NCBI GenBank assembly: GCA_000320605.2
Contig: KB445812.1
Coordinates: forward strand, 403,660-467,659
DNA length: 64,000 bases
From: Gelatoporia subvermispora B
Taxonomy: Eukaryota > Basidiomycota > Agaricomycetes > Polyporales > Gelatoporiaceae
Direction: 5' to 3'
Shown here one piece after another: positions 62,192 through 64,000 of the stretch. The notes beneath the pieces were generated by a model, which was not told the DNA's origin, did no database searches, and saw nothing but the letters and a program-made list of their open reading frames with translations. Each line of letters begins with the position of its first letter. Position 1 is the stretch's first letter. The position numbers and the translations under genes were made by a program.

Positions 62192-64000
62192 ATGACTCAG
62201 CCGACGGCTACAGCACCCGCAGCCACAGGAGATGCTATTCCCTCCTCGACAAGCGGAAACGGCGCCCCGCACACAGTTTCAAACAAACTGTACGACATCA
62301 CTCCGCTGCAGGACAACGGCTCGAACTACCAGACGTGGAAGTATCGAGTCCTGAAGGTCCTCACGCTGCGGAAGCTCAACGGTATCGTTAATGGCAACGA
62401 CGTGGACCCTGGCAAGTCAGACCCCACACATCACGCAGCCTGGATACAACGCAACGCGGAAGCACTGGTTCAAATCAGACTTCTACTCAAGGACGAATCA
62501 CTGAATGGTGTTCTTCACGAGACGTCCGCAAAGGTGGTCTGGGAGAAGCTTAGAGCACGATACGAGAGCGCAGGAAAACAGTCCATAGCTCAGCTCATTA
62601 GCGAGCTCTTCCGGAGCACTCTATCCGACGAGAACACCTTGGAACCACAGCTAAATGCCATACTGCAGAAAAGTTATATCCTCAAGTCGCTTGGACAGAC
62701 TCTCGACGACTCGCTCGTCGCTGTTGCGATGGTCATCTCGCTCCCCCCTTCATACGACACTCTTTGCACTATCCTGATGCAGAACTCGAGCTCTGGAACC
62801 CTCACCTCGGAGACCGTCATCACACAAGTTCTCACTGAGGAGAAACTTCGACGCGGCCGTGACACCTCTGTTACGGCTCTGTACGCGAAGCATAGTGCAC
62901 CTCCTGCCCCGAAGGCGAAGACCAAGCCGAAGGGGACAAGTACTGGGAAGAAACCAGACAGGAGTGACAAAAAGTGCGAGTTCTGTTACAAGAAGGGACA
63001 TACGAAGGATGAGTGCTGACGCCTTGAAGCTGCAAAGAAGGAGTTATCGAAGGACTCGAAGGACAGCTCGAAGTCGAGCAGAGACTTGACCGTGAAGATT
63101 GCCACCTTCTCCTCCCCTGAAATTGAGCCAACAATCGACTTCGAACGCGTCTTCATTGCCGAGGCCCTCGCAAGCCGAAAAGCGCTCTACACCCGATGGA
63201 TTGTCGACTCGGGAGCGTCCGCACACATGTGTGCACACCGTGAGTGGTTTGCAAACTATCGCAAGCTCGAGACCCCACGTCGTGTATGGTTGGGAGACAA
63301 TCAATTCATCTTAGCCATCGGGATTGGTCAGTGCATCATTGACTTCGATGTCGGCGCTGGACACACCCGCCGCTCAGTCGTACAAGGTGTCTATCACATC
63401 CCTGAACTTAGTGGCAACCTCCTCTCCGTGTCGCATATGGTTGCCGCCAGCTACCGTATGGCATTCGACAAGAATGGGTGTGCAATCGTGGACACCGCAG
63501 GAGATGTTCTCGCGACCGCTGATCTCGAGGACAAGCTCTACATCCTCCGAGGTTCGGTTTGCCCACGCGAGCAAGCCTACATCGCCAGTCTTGCCTCACA
63601 ATCCCCCGATGATGACACCAACTCCATTCATCTCCTGGTAGCGAGAGAGTCCAAGGCAACATTGAATACCTGGCATCGTCGGCTCGGGCACATCAATGTT
63701 GACTCTGTCCTCAAGCTCGTAAGGAAGGGCATGGTTAAGGGTATGAGTATTGTCAGCTCTAAGAGCCCTGACAAAGCTCCCTGTAAGCCCTGCCTCGAGG
63801 GCAAGCAGTCACGAAACATCATCCCCAAGGTGTCTAACCGCGACGACCCGAAAAACGGCATACGAGTCTACTCGGATGTCTGCGGCCCTATCAACATCGC
63901 CACACGAGCCGGTCACCGATACTTCGTTACCTTTATAGTCGGAAAGTCCCCCCATAAGGTCTTCACGAAGTTGATGAAGACCAAGGATCGAAGTTTCGAG
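62192..64000 (+). mobile_element. Ty1/copia LTR retrotransposon, 5' part (gag-protease-integrase), runs off the window
   Basis: From the ATG at 62192: a copia-type Gag (residues about 30-230, SNYQTWKYRVLKVL, LPPSYDTL), then zinc knuckle C-x2-C-x4-H-x4-C (CEFCYKKGHTKDEC), then an in-frame TGA at 63017-63019. The same frame continues with RLEAAKKE, aspartic protease core WIVDSGASAHM (about 63200), the GAG-pre-integrase block TWHRRLGHINVDSVLKLVRK with CKPCLEGK, and the start of the integrase core VYSDVCGPI. Apart from the TGA the frame is clean to the window end, so the element is young. It appears inserted into the KDZ remnant. Confidence 0.9.

Overview
The window is eukaryotic and fungal, almost certainly an agaricomycete basidiomycete. 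Genes are broken by many introns of about 45-65 nt with GT(GC)...AG ends. Fungal families such as DUF6534 membrane proteins and a KDZ transposase occur, and a Ty1/copia element occupies the right edge. There are no bacterial features. Most gene models below were built by joining exons by eye, using reading frame, splice sites and family motifs; a 718-base run of N (14741-15458) is an assembly gap.

Left part (1-11.3 kb) is a housekeeping block: a Pro/Ser-rich hypothetical protein, a decayed anion/cation-symporter-type MFS gene, the ESCRT-II subunit SNF8/VPS22, and a long INCENP (inner centromere protein) gene divergent from SNF8.

Middle part (11.9-58.2 kb) is an accessory region rich in tailoring enzymes: two isoprenylcysteine-methyltransferase-like membrane proteins, a COMT-type O-methyltransferase, a short-chain dehydrogenase, a flavin-dependent halogenase, a cytochrome P450, a 14-TM DHA2 efflux transporter, a THEM6-like thioesterase, an alpha/beta hydrolase and a delta-12 desaturase-like enzyme. 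This reads as a loose, possibly halogenating, natural-product or fatty-acid-derived pathway, but no polyketide, peptide or terpene core enzyme is visible. Between these genes lie kilobases without intact genes that hold recognisable remains: a decayed copy of the INCENP gene with its promoter, decayed methyltransferase copies (one split by a small transposon with 8-bp target duplications), DUF6534 genes in several states of decay, and a multi-pass membrane protein gene killed by one stop codon.

Right end (58.2-64 kb) is transposon territory: small inverted-repeat elements, a GC-rich minisatellite, the 3' half of a KDZ transposase gene on the minus strand, and a Ty1/copia retrotransposon entering on the plus strand and running off the window. 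Its leader contains a duplication in which the second copy lacks exactly a 49-nt GT...AG segment, as if it had been spliced.

Splicing is unusual here: three genes need GC-AG introns, and two need micro-exons of 8 and 7 nt.
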